Source: Bacillota bacterium (lineage in GTDB: Bacteria; Bacillota; Clostridia; Lachnospirales; Cellulosilyticaceae). From it: a stretch of 16,426 bases of DNA. Below are positions 1 to 7,590 of the stretch, in pieces. A program made the position numbers and the translations under genes. Location of the stretch: contig JAEYPM010000079.1 in NCBI GenBank assembly GCA_023410675.1, positions 1-16,426 on the forward strand, written 5' to 3'. How positions within the stretch are numbered: position 1 is the stretch's first letter; every line of letters begins with the position of its first letter. A model generated the notes under the pieces. The model searched no databases. It was not told the DNA's origin and saw nothing but the letters and a program-made list of their open reading frames with translations.

Positions 1-2632
1 TAATAGGTTTTCAAGGATGTTATTATTAGCTACAATCGTTACGATTTTTTTTAGTATGACAATGGTTGTTTATGCAGCAGGAACCAAGTATTATGTGTCA
101 CCTGGTGGCGACAATGGAAATTCGGGAACCATTGATAAGCCATGGAAAAGTATTAATTATGCTGCCAAAAAACTTAAAGCAGGGGATACGCTATATGTTC
201 GAGAAGGCGTTTATAATGAGACAGTAGATATACCAGTATCCGGAAGTAGTAGTGGAGGATACATTACTATAACAGCCTATTCAAGTGAAAAGGCAGTACT
301 TGATGGAACGGGACTTGATCCAAAAGAAATTGGAGACGGTATGCATGCGATGATTAATATTTCTGATAAAAGTTTTATTAAGATCGTAGGACTTGAGATA
401 AAAAACTATACGACAACAGTGCAAGAATCATGTATTTCAGGTATTAATGTAGACGGAGCTTGTCAAAATATCGAGATTAGAAACAACTATGTGCATAGTA
501 TCAAAAACCTTGCAGAGGTTGATGACGACTTAAATGGAAGAGATGCACATGGAATATGTGTTTATGGAACAGGAACTAAAGCAATATCAGGCCTAGTAAT
601 TGATGGAAATACAATTACAGATTGTGTGCTTGGTTCCAGTGAATCCTTAACTGTAAATGGGAATGTAGATGGATTTGCAGTGACTAATAACAAGGTATAT
701 AACAACGACAATATAGGAATATGCTTTATTGGATATGAAGAATTTGGACCAACAGAAGCAACAGATAGAGCAAGAAATGGGGTTTGCAGAGGGAATATAG
801 TCTATAACATTGACTCATATGGCAACCCAGCTTATGGTGAGGATAAGAGTGCAGACGGTATTTACTGTGATGGAGCTACAAATATAGTTATCGAGAAAAA
901 TATAGTGCACCATGTTAACTTTGGTATAGAGTTAGCAAGTGAACATAAAGGAAAGAGTACAAGTAATATCACAGTACGTGACAATGTTGTATATAACTGC
1001 GAAAATGCAGGATTAGCTTTGGGCGGCTATGATAAACAAAGAGGAAATTCAACAGATAATATTATAACTAATAATACATTTTATCAAAATGATACCCGCA
1101 AAGTAGGATTCGGCGAGGTATATATCCAGTATGATACAAGAAATAATGTAATAAAAAATAATATCTTTTATGCAAATAGTAATGGTACGTTTATCTATAA
1201 TGAATATAAAGAAAACACAGGTAATGTTGTTGACTATAACATTTATTATTCAGATGCAGCAAAGTCTGACTGTTATTGGACATGGAAAACTGTTGCATAT
1301 GAAGGGTTTGAAGACTATAAAAATAAGACAGGAAATGATAAAAATTCATTGTTCGTCAACCCAGGCTTTAAGAATGCACAGGGTAAAGATTTTAGCTTAC
1401 AATTTACGTCACCTGCTATTAACATAGGTGATCCATCATTTGTATCTAAGCCAGCATCAGACGGAGTAATAGAAACAGATATGGCTGGGAATACCAGGGT
1501 TATAGGAACAAGAGTAGATTGCGGTGCATATGAAGTGCAAAATGTTATGGAAGCTAAACCAGTTCCAGTTATAACTAATATTAAAGTTGATGCAGGTAGC
1601 CAGCAAGCAACCATCACATGGACAACAGATATTCCATCTAGCACAAAAGTTTCATATGGTCCAGTATTTTATACTGATAACGTAGCAACAGGAGAGAATA
1701 ATGTAACGAACCATAGTATCACGATAAAAGGACTTGTACCAACAAGAACTTACTACTTTAGAGTTTTTTCAGCAAATGAAGATGGAAAAGAAGCTCAAAG
1801 TGATACCAAGACATTTAATACACCAATGATAGCACCTATTGTAATACCACCACCTGTACTAAATGTTCCTGAAATAGCAAAAGTTACTGCAACAGAAGCT
1901 ACTATTACATGGAAAACAGATACACCTGCTACTTCAGTAGTTGTTTATGGTAAAACAAATACCTATACTGATAAGATGGAAAGTAAAAATTATGTAACAG
2001 AACATAAGCTTGATTTAACAGGATTAGAAGCTGGAACAGGATATTATTATAGAATTGAAGCTACAGATAACCTTGGTCAAAAATCCGTTAGTCAAGATTA
2101 TTCATTTACTACAGACAAACCAGCTCCACCAGTAGTAGAAGACCCAGTGGTAGAAGATCCAGTGGTAGAAGATCCAGTGGTAGAAGATCCAGTAGTAGAA
2201 GATCCAGTGGTAGAGGACCCAGTAGTGGAAGACCCAGAAGTACCAACTCCATCTGAAAAGGTAGTTGATGATAAGAGTAGTAGCATTAAATATAGTTCAG
2301 GATGGAGAGGATATAAAGACTCTGGAGACTATAAAAAGAGTCATCATCAAACAACAAACAAGGGTTCATCAGCTAAATTTACGTTTACAGGAACTTCCAT
2401 TTCATGGATTAGTCAAATGGATATGAACTATGGTATTGCAGAGGTATATGTTGATAATGTTTTAGAAGCAACAGTAGATTTGTATGCTCCATCAACAACT
2501 TATCAACAAGTTGTATTTAGCAAGTCAGATTTAAAATATGGTAAGCATACGATTAAAATTGTATGTAAAGGACAAAAAAATAAGAAGTCAAGAAATAAAT
2601 ATGTTACGGTTGATGCATTTAACTATTATTAA
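1..2632 (+). CDS. Secreted right-handed beta-helix protein with Fn3-like and C-terminal accessory modules (5'-partial)
   Basis: Numbering is from the ATG at 17 (871 residues). Order of parts: hydrophobic signal peptide (1-21, ending VVYAAG); a parallel beta-helix region of about 24-510 opening with YYVSPGGDNGNSGT and a GDTLYVREGVY motif, rich in Asn-ladder turns; two Fn3-like domains (about 515-604 and 613-702) with ITWTTD/ITWKTD cores like those N-terminal to purple acid phosphatases; a seven-fold PVVED linker (705-739); and a C-terminal beta-sandwich-like module (about 752-871). Such beta-helix folds occur in pectate lyases and other uronic-acid-acting enzymes, so a role on extracellular plant polysaccharide is likely, but I cannot assign a PL family or catalytic residues. 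No dockerin, SLH or LPXTG signal is visible, so the protein is probably released. The reading frame is open to the left edge (NRFSR before the ATG) and the ATG lacks a properly spaced Shine-Dalgarno, so the start is probably upstream of the window. Confidence 0.8.
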   Translation, partial: NRFSRMLLLATIVTIFFSMTMVVYAAGTKYYVSPGGDNGNSGTIDKPWKSINYAAKKLKAGDTLYVREGVYNETVDIPVSGSSSGGYITITAYSSEKAVLDGTGLDPKEIGDGMHAMINISDKSFIKIVGLEIKNYTTTVQESCISGINVDGACQNIEIRNNYVHSIKNLAEVDDDLNGRDAHGICVYGTGTKAISGLVIDGNTITDCVLGSSESLTVNGNVDGFAVTNNKVYNNDNIGICFIGYEEFGPTEATDRARNGVCRGNIVYNIDSYGNPAYGEDKSADGIYCDGATNIVIEKNIVHHVNFGIELASEHKGKSTSNITVRDNVVYNCENAGLALGGYDKQRGNSTDNIITNNTFYQNDTRKVGFGEVYIQYDTRNNVIKNNIFYANSNGTFIYNEYKENTGNVVDYNIYYSDAAKSDCYWTWKTVAYEGFEDYKNKTGNDKNSLFVNPGFKNAQGKDFSLQFTSPAINIGDPSFVSKPASDGVIETDMAGNTRVIGTRVDCGAYEVQNVMEAKPVPVITNIKVDAGSQQATITWTTDIPSSTKVSYGPVFYTDNVATGENNVTNHSITIKGLVPTRTYYFRVFSANEDGKEAQSDTKTFNTPMIAPIVIPPPVLNVPEIAKVTATEATITWKTDTPATSVVVYGKTNTYTDKMESKNYVTEHKLDLTGLEAGTGYYYRIEATDNLGQKSVSQDYSFTTDKPAPPVVEDPVVEDPVVEDPVVEDPVVEDPVVEDPVVEDPEVPTPSEKVVDDKSSSIKYSSGWRGYKDSGDYKKSHHQTTNKGSSAKFTFTGTSISWISQMDMNYGIAEVYVDNVLEATVDLYAPSTTYQQVVFSKSDLKYGKHTIKIVCKGQKNKKSRNKYVTVDAFNYY
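2129..2233 (+). repeat. Seven tandem 15-bp units encoding PVVED
   Basis: Seven in-frame copies of a 15-bp unit (cca gta/gtg gta gaa/gag gac/gat) encode a Pro/Val/acidic linker between the second Fn3-like domain and the C-terminal module. Copies differ mainly at third codon positions. Linkers like this separate modules in secreted glycan-active proteins, and copy number can change by slippage. Confidence 0.9.
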
Positions 2633-2662
2633 TCATATAAAGTGTATTAAATAACAAATAAG

Positions 2663-2703
2663 GCACCCTAATATAAGAATAATTTATATAGGGTGCTCTT
2701 TTT
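2663..2703 (+). terminator. Rho-independent terminator after the beta-helix gene
   Basis: GCACCCT at 2663-2669 pairs with AGGGTGC at 2690-2696. The AT-rich inner part may extend the stem, and a T-rich tract (tcttttt) follows. It lies 31 bp after the stop codon, so the beta-helix gene and plsY are separate transcription units. Confidence 0.8.
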
Positions 2704-2714
2704 ATCTATGATTA

Positions 2715-2723
2715 TGGTATACT
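2715..2723 (+). promoter_or_regulatory. Extended -10 promoter for plsY
   Basis: TGG-TATACT at 2715-2723 matches an extended -10 element (TGn-TATAAT) just after the terminator and 39 bp before the plsY start. No good -35 box is visible, which is common for extended -10 promoters. Confidence 0.5.
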
Positions 2724-2762
2724 ATGAGCAGTATATATTATCAATTGATTAGGAGGCTTCAA

Positions 2763-3401
2763 ATGATAGAAATAGTTTTTGTCATGGTTATAGGCTATTT
2801 AGCAGGCTGTTTTCAAACTTCTTATTTTATTGCAAAAACAGTTAAAAAAACAGATATTCGTTCTTTGGGAAATGGCAATGCTGGGGCGTCTAATACAACT
2901 GTAGTATTTGGATGGAAATATGGTGTATTAGTAGCTTTAATTGATATTATCAAGCCTGTTTTAGCCATTCTTCTCGTGCATTATTTATGGAGAAATCGTA
3001 TAGATAGTGAAATGCTAATCTTACTAAAATATATTTGCGGATTTTGTGTTATATTAGGTCATAATTTTCCATTTTTCATGGGGTTTAAAGGAGGAAAAGG
3101 CACAGCATCTTTAATCGGCATGTTTATGGCTATAGATATTAAAATAGGTTTTATTGGTTTTTTAGCCATCCTTCTTGTAACTATTTTTTCAGACTATATC
3201 GTACTAGGGACTATTGCATTGATAGTATCAGTTTTTATAATGACTATTATTTTAGATTATAATGTGTTTTGCATCATAATCACATTACTGCTAGCAGTTA
3301 TGAGTATATATAAACACATACCTAATCTTATTAAAATTAAAAATGGAACAGAGACTCGCTTAAGAAATACGTGGGAAAAGGGAAAGGACATAAATATGTA
3401 A
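2763..3401 (+). CDS. plsY: Acyl-phosphate:glycerol-3-phosphate acyltransferase, PlsY type
   Basis: A membrane enzyme that transfers an acyl group from acyl-phosphate to the sn-1 position of glycerol-3-phosphate, making lysophosphatidate, the first step of phospholipid synthesis. The 212-residue product has all three PlsY signatures: GNGNAGASN (motif 1), GHNFPFFMGFKGGKGTAS (motif 2) and a C-terminal YKHIPNLIKIKNGTE, matching the usual KHxxNIxRLxxGTE (motif 3). Several hydrophobic segments fit the family topology. I chose ATG 2763 because AGGAGG at 2751-2756 is spaced 6 bases from it; the upstream in-frame ATG at 2724 has no such site. The gene stands alone, so it may be a second copy beside a housekeeping plsY elsewhere, perhaps serving the lipid operon at 5277-11129 (inference). 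Confidence 0.88.
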   Translation: MIEIVFVMVIGYLAGCFQTSYFIAKTVKKTDIRSLGNGNAGASNTTVVFGWKYGVLVALIDIIKPVLAILLVHYLWRNRIDSEMLILLKYICGFCVILGHNFPFFMGFKGGKGTASLIGMFMAIDIKIGFIGFLAILLVTIFSDYIVLGTIALIVSVFIMTIILDYNVFCIIITLLLAVMSIYKHIPNLIKIKNGTETRLRNTWEKGKDINM

Positions 3402-3406
3402 GCAGT

Positions 3407-5059
3407 TTATTCAAATACTACCTGGTTTTTTCCTGAGTGCTTAGCCGCATAAAGTCGTTTATCTGCCACTCGGAGAACATTTTTAATATCTTCGCCCTCT
3501 GTATAGCTTTCATTAAATATGGCAAGACCTATACTGATTGTGATATGCCCATAAGTACCATTTCCAAAGTCAAAAAGATTTTCTTCTATTTTTTGGCGTA
3601 TTTTTTCTGAAGCTCTAATAGCACCTAGTTTATCAGTATTGGTAAACATAACAACAAATTCTTCGCCACCATAACGACATAATACATCTCTAGTAAATAT
3701 AATGCTATTAATAATATTTACTGTTTGTTTTAGCACGGTATCACCAATAAGATGTCCATATGTATCATTAACACGTTTAAAGTTATCAATATCAATAATT
3801 GCTACTGAAAAATTCTTGCAACTATCAGTTTGATTGAGATGCTTGTTTTGGTTAGTAATTCTACTTGCTTCTATAGTGTAGTATTCCTCAAAAAAGCGTC
3901 TATTATAGATACCAGTAAGGCCATCTGTATCTGCCATGCCTTTAAGTCTGCGATTTAACTCTTCTATTTTCGTATAATGACTTTGAATTTCTTGATTTGC
4001 TTGATCAAGTTCCTTGTTTGTTAGCTCAAGTTCAATAATATTTTTCTTTAGTGTTGTAATATTTTTAAATAGCAACACAGTAGCAAGATGCTTATGTTTA
4101 GAATAAATAGGTGTTATTTCGATAATAAAATATTTATCAAAATTAGGAAAATGAATGTGTTTTTCAGAAACAACTGGTATATTATTTGAGACTGCTAAAT
4201 GGATGTCTTCTTTAGTTTGCTCTTTAGCTAACCCAAATGTTTCACAGTAGTCCAAAAAGTTTATACTTTTTGGCGAGATATTTAGCTCAGAAAATAGATC
4301 AATAAATGTCTTATTAGAATGGATGAGTAAATAATTTTTACTAAGCACAATAAATCCATCAGAGATATAATCTGCGATCTTCTCAAAGGCAATAGGAACA
4401 ACATTTAAAAAGTCATAATATGTAATACACATTCCATATAATATAATAGCAAAAGAAAAGCCTAAAGAATTTTGGAACATATTAGAAGGTATTATTTTAA
4501 ATGTCATAAGTGTGGCATTAATGATAGGGATGATACTTCCTAAACAAATAAGCTGAGCTTGTCTAGAAAACAACCCAAAATTATTAATAGTATATCTAAC
4601 AAACCACATTAGTCCAACACCTAGAATACTATAAGTATATAGAGCATGGACAATAAAATAAGGTCCATAAGTATTTTCATTTAAGTAAAAGGAAAGGTTT
4701 GTTGTCATTAAATGATGAGATTTGTTTGTAAAAGAAATAATAACAGATAGTATAGGGATGATAAAATAGATTAAGTGAAAGAACTTAAATTTTTTTTCAG
4801 AATGTGAAAAAAAATAGCCTGTTAAATAAAAGCAAGGTGCAATCAGGCTAATTGGTGATATAATATAGCCAGTAATGTCTGTATTTGGATAAAAAAAGAA
4901 AAGATAGGGTGATAAAGTCCATATAAGGACGCAAATTATTGTAGCAATAAACGAAAAGTGAAGGCTGTTCTTCTCTTTAATCATAAATGTCTTATATAAG
5001 ACATAGAGTGTAAGAATAATAGAAATAATGTTTAAATAATGGCTTAATGTATTATACAT
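3407..5059 (-). CDS. Membrane diguanylate cyclase (7TM-PAS-GGDEF)
   Basis: Makes the second messenger c-di-GMP from two GTP. The 550-residue product has about seven N-terminal hydrophobic helices (1-220, resembling the 7TM sensor of some histidine kinases), a PAS-like domain (about 222-340), a short coiled coil rich in Glu/Asn/Gln (340-372), then a GGDEF domain from about residue 375 (MADTDGLTGIYNRRFFEEYY). The active-site loop is RYGGEEF (GGEEF at 464-468) and the substrate motif is DIDNFKRVNDTYGH, so the enzyme should be active. The usual RxxD inhibitory site before the active loop reads FTRD here, so the Arg is not in place and feedback inhibition by c-di-GMP may be weak or absent. The start ATG at 5059 has AGGTGA six bases upstream. 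The gene converges on plsY with only 5 bp between stop codons. Confidence 0.92.
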   Translation of the reverse strand: MYNTLSHYLNIISIILTLYVLYKTFMIKEKNSLHFSFIATIICVLIWTLSPYLFFFYPNTDITGYIISPISLIAPCFYLTGYFFSHSEKKFKFFHLIYFIIPILSVIISFTNKSHHLMTTNLSFYLNENTYGPYFIVHALYTYSILGVGLMWFVRYTINNFGLFSRQAQLICLGSIIPIINATLMTFKIIPSNMFQNSLGFSFAIILYGMCITYYDFLNVVPIAFEKIADYISDGFIVLSKNYLLIHSNKTFIDLFSELNISPKSINFLDYCETFGLAKEQTKEDIHLAVSNNIPVVSEKHIHFPNFDKYFIIEITPIYSKHKHLATVLLFKNITTLKKNIIELELTNKELDQANQEIQSHYTKIEELNRRLKGMADTDGLTGIYNRRFFEEYYTIEASRITNQNKHLNQTDSCKNFSVAIIDIDNFKRVNDTYGHLIGDTVLKQTVNIINSIIFTRDVLCRYGGEEFVVMFTNTDKLGAIRASEKIRQKIEENLFDFGNGTYGHITISIGLAIFNESYTEGEDIKNVLRVADKRLYAAKHSGKNQVVFE

Positions 5060-5276
5060 AGAATGTCACCTATTTACCAAAATTTACTATAGCTACCTAA
5101 AAATATACTTTGATTACTGTTCAATTTTTCTATTATTAGTCTACTATTATTAAGGTGTTTGGTCAAGAAAATAAGTTAGGTATTTAGCTTATTTAAGTAC
5201 GCTTATCATGGCTTTATATTAATACGTACACCTTATGATGAATAAAAAAGTCTCCATGAAAAACAGGTGAATTAAG
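5060..5276. other. Divergent intergenic region between the diguanylate cyclase and the lipid operon
   Basis: This 217-bp AT-rich stretch must hold the start signals for both the minus-strand cyclase gene and the six-gene plus-strand operon. Candidate boxes exist (TTGATT at 5110-5115 with TATTAT at 5131-5136), but the spacing of 15 is poor and I do not assign a promoter. No terminator or clear operator is visible. The Shine-Dalgarno of the first operon gene (AGGTGA, 5265-5270) lies at its right end. Confidence 0.5.
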
Positions 5277-5942
5277 ATGAAAGATAATAAAAATGTAGTT
5301 TATAGAATAATACAAATTATAGTTAAACCACTATTTAAAATAATATATCGACCTAAAATCATTAATAGTGAAAATATACCTCTTACAGGGGGAGCAGTTA
5401 TTGCAGGCAATCATAAGCATGCTCTTGATCCGATTTTAATAGATGTTTGTACAAACAGAGTCGTCCATACTCTTGCAAAAAAACAATTACACGATGGAAT
5501 CTTTGGTTTTATACTGCGAGCAGTAGGTTCCATACCAGTTGATTTAAATAGCAAGGAAAATAAACAGGCTCTTGTAAGTGCAATTAACGTGCTTGAAAAT
5601 AAAGGCCTGGTTAATGTGTCTCCTGAGGCAAAAAGAAATTATACAAACGAGCTTTTGCTGCCCTTTAAATATGGAGCCGTTTCAATGGCACAAAAAACAG
5701 GGGTACCCATTATTCCCTATGGGATTTCAGGAGACTATAAACTCTTTTCAAAAAATCTTACAGTCATCTTTGGTGAGCCAATCTATGTGCATGACAAAGA
5801 TCTTTATCTTGTGAATAAGCAGCTTTACACAAATATCATAGAACTCTTACATAAAATAATGGATAGTACAGAATTTCAAAGTAAAAATATAAAGTCCTTT
5901 GATGAGTGGGAGAAATGTAATGAAGTCAATAAAACAACTTAG
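5277..5942 (+). CDS. PlsC-like 1-acylglycerol-3-phosphate acyltransferase
   Basis: A 221-residue LPLAT-superfamily member; the family transfers acyl groups to lysophosphatidate to give phosphatidate at the membrane. The catalytic HX4D motif is clear (N45-H46-KHAL-D51 in GNHKHALDP), followed by GSIPVD (84-89, motif II) and VPIIPYGI (143-150, motif IV). The acyl-acceptor motif, normally FPEGTRS, reads SPEAKRN (115-121), keeping PE and R but losing the Gly-Thr. A moderately hydrophobic N-terminus (7-24) may dock in the membrane. Start ATG 5277 has AGGTGA six bases upstream. This is the first gene of the six-gene operon, and its end overlaps the next gene by 23 bp. The altered motif III suggests an acceptor other than plain lysophosphatidate, but that is inference. 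Confidence 0.85.
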   Translation: MKDNKNVVYRIIQIIVKPLFKIIYRPKIINSENIPLTGGAVIAGNHKHALDPILIDVCTNRVVHTLAKKQLHDGIFGFILRAVGSIPVDLNSKENKQALVSAINVLENKGLVNVSPEAKRNYTNELLLPFKYGAVSMAQKTGVPIIPYGISGDYKLFSKNLTVIFGEPIYVHDKDLYLVNKQLYTNIIELLHKIMDSTEFQSKNIKSFDEWEKCNEVNKTT

Positions 5943-7590
5943 TTATCCAGATACTTCTTTGTATGACTTTTTAGAAGGGAATGCAAAAAAGTATCTTAAA
6001 GCTCATGCACTTAATTATTTTTCAAGGAAAATGAGTTATGAAGAGCTATTAGACAACATAGAGCAGTGTGCGAAAGCTTTAAAAGCAATAGGCGTTAAAG
6101 AAAAGGAAACGGTTTCTATTTGCTTGCCTAACATGCCACAGGCTGTGATAGCATTCTATGCCATCAATAAGATTGGTGCGATAGCCAACATGATCCATCC
6201 ACTTTCAGCTGAGAATGAAATAGTATATTATCTTAATATTTCTAAGAGCCATTATATCATTGCAATTGATCTTGTTAAAAGCAAAATAGATCGAATTTCA
6301 GACAAAATAGGTCTTACACATACTATATTTGTTTCGGTAAAAGATTTTATGCCTCTTCCACTTAAGCTTGCGTATGCTTTGATAAATAGACCCAAAAAAG
6401 AAGATAAAAAAAACATTAAAAAGAATGAGCTCAATTGGAAAGCGTTGATGGTTTTATCAAAGGGATATATAGGAGAAACAAATACACATGGTTTAGAAAA
6501 TGATGAAGCAGTTATTCTATATAGCGGTGGAACAACAGGCAAACCGAAAGGTATTGTATTAACAAACCTAAATTTCAATGCACTTGCTCTGCAGAGTATA
6601 GAGGCATGTGGCAATTTAAAACTAAGTGACAAGGTGCTTTCCGTTATGCCAATATTCCATGGCTTTGGCTTAGGTGTATGTATCCATACAGTATTAAATT
6701 TTGGTGGAGAGGCAATTATTCTACCTAAGTTTAAAGCCACAGAGTTTTATAAGCTACTGCTAAAATATAAGCCTCATGTTATTGCAGGTGTTCCTGCTAT
6801 TTATGAAACCTTACTACAAGAGAGAAGGCTAAAACACAAAAATCTATCCTTCATCAAATGCATCATTTCAGGTGGAGACTCCTTATCCACTCATTCTAAG
6901 AAAAAACTAGATCAATTTTTTTTAGAGCACAATGCTAAGGTGACAGTGCGTGAAGGGTATGGGCTTACAGAATGTGTAACAGGCAGTTGTCTTATGCCTG
7001 AAAATAGTGAAAAAGTTGGGAGTGTGGGGTTGCCTTATCCAGACACGTACTATAAGATTGCAGATCCAAATACTCATGAAGAGCTTGCTTGTTATGAAGT
7101 AGGGGAAATTATCCTGAGAGGACCTACAGTTATGAAGGGATATCTTAAGGAGCCAGAAGAAACAGCTCTAGTGCTTAAAAAGCATGGGGATGCTCATGTT
7201 TGGCTTCATACAGGAGATTTGGGATATAAAGATGAAGCGGGCTTTATTTATTTTAAGCAACGGCTAAAAAGAGTGATTGTATCATGTGGGTACAATATCT
7301 ATCCTCAGAATATAGAAAATATAATAGATGCACATAGCAGTGTGCTTATGTCAGCTGTAGTGGGGGTACATGATGAGATAAAAGGGCAAGTTGTAAAAGC
7401 TTTTGTAGTATTAAAAGATTCTGCCAAGCCTTCAGAGCAACTAAGAAATGAGTTATATGCTCTTTGCGAGAAAAATATAGCAAAGTATGCACTACCGAGG
7501 CAAATAGAATTTATTGATGCACTTCCTAGAACCCTTGTAGGAAAAATTTCTTATAATCAACTAATAAGAGGTAATCAAAATGAACAATAA
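5920..7590 (+). CDS. Long-chain acyl-CoA synthetase / AMP-dependent acyl ligase
   Basis: An adenylate-forming (ANL) enzyme that activates a carboxylic acid, most likely a fatty acid, as acyl-AMP and passes it to CoA or another thiol. With ATG 5920 the product has 556 residues: P-loop YSGGTTGKPKG (201-211), GYGLTE (346-351), HTGD (430-433), the C-terminal hinge region RVIVSCGYNIYPQNIE, and the catalytic lysine K542 in PRTLVGKIS. All core motifs are intact. ATG 5920 follows GGGAG at 5908-5912 with seven bases between; in-frame TTG 5899 and ATG 5902 are less well placed. It overlaps the PlsC-like gene by 23 bp and the radical SAM gene by 11 bp, which suggests translational coupling. No acyl carrier protein is encoded nearby, so CoA is the likelier acceptor. 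Substrate specificity cannot be read from sequence. Confidence 0.9.
   Translation: MKSIKQLSYPDTSLYDFLEGNAKKYLKAHALNYFSRKMSYEELLDNIEQCAKALKAIGVKEKETVSICLPNMPQAVIAFYAINKIGAIANMIHPLSAENEIVYYLNISKSHYIIAIDLVKSKIDRISDKIGLTHTIFVSVKDFMPLPLKLAYALINRPKKEDKKNIKKNELNWKALMVLSKGYIGETNTHGLENDEAVILYSGGTTGKPKGIVLTNLNFNALALQSIEACGNLKLSDKVLSVMPIFHGFGLGVCIHTVLNFGGEAIILPKFKATEFYKLLLKYKPHVIAGVPAIYETLLQERRLKHKNLSFIKCIISGGDSLSTHSKKKLDQFFLEHNAKVTVREGYGLTECVTGSCLMPENSEKVGSVGLPYPDTYYKIADPNTHEELACYEVGEIILRGPTVMKGYLKEPEETALVLKKHGDAHVWLHTGDLGYKDEAGFIYFKQRLKRVIVSCGYNIYPQNIENIIDAHSSVLMSAVVGVHDEIKGQVVKAFVVLKDSAKPSEQLRNELYALCEKNIAKYALPRQIEFIDALPRTLVGKISYNQLIRGNQNEQ

Noticed and set aside
2129..2233. Regular short repeats that could suggest a CRISPR array
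   Set aside because: The repeats are contiguous 15-bp in-frame coding units without spacers and translate to a Pro/Glu linker.
2098..2286. Minus-strand frame reading repeated GSSTT
   Set aside because: It is the reverse reading of the PVVED repeat inside the beta-helix gene, with no ribosome site.
2724..2762. Earlier in-frame ATG for plsY
   Set aside because: It has no Shine-Dalgarno, overlaps the probable promoter start region, and adds residues before the conserved N-terminus; ATG 2763 has AGGAGG.
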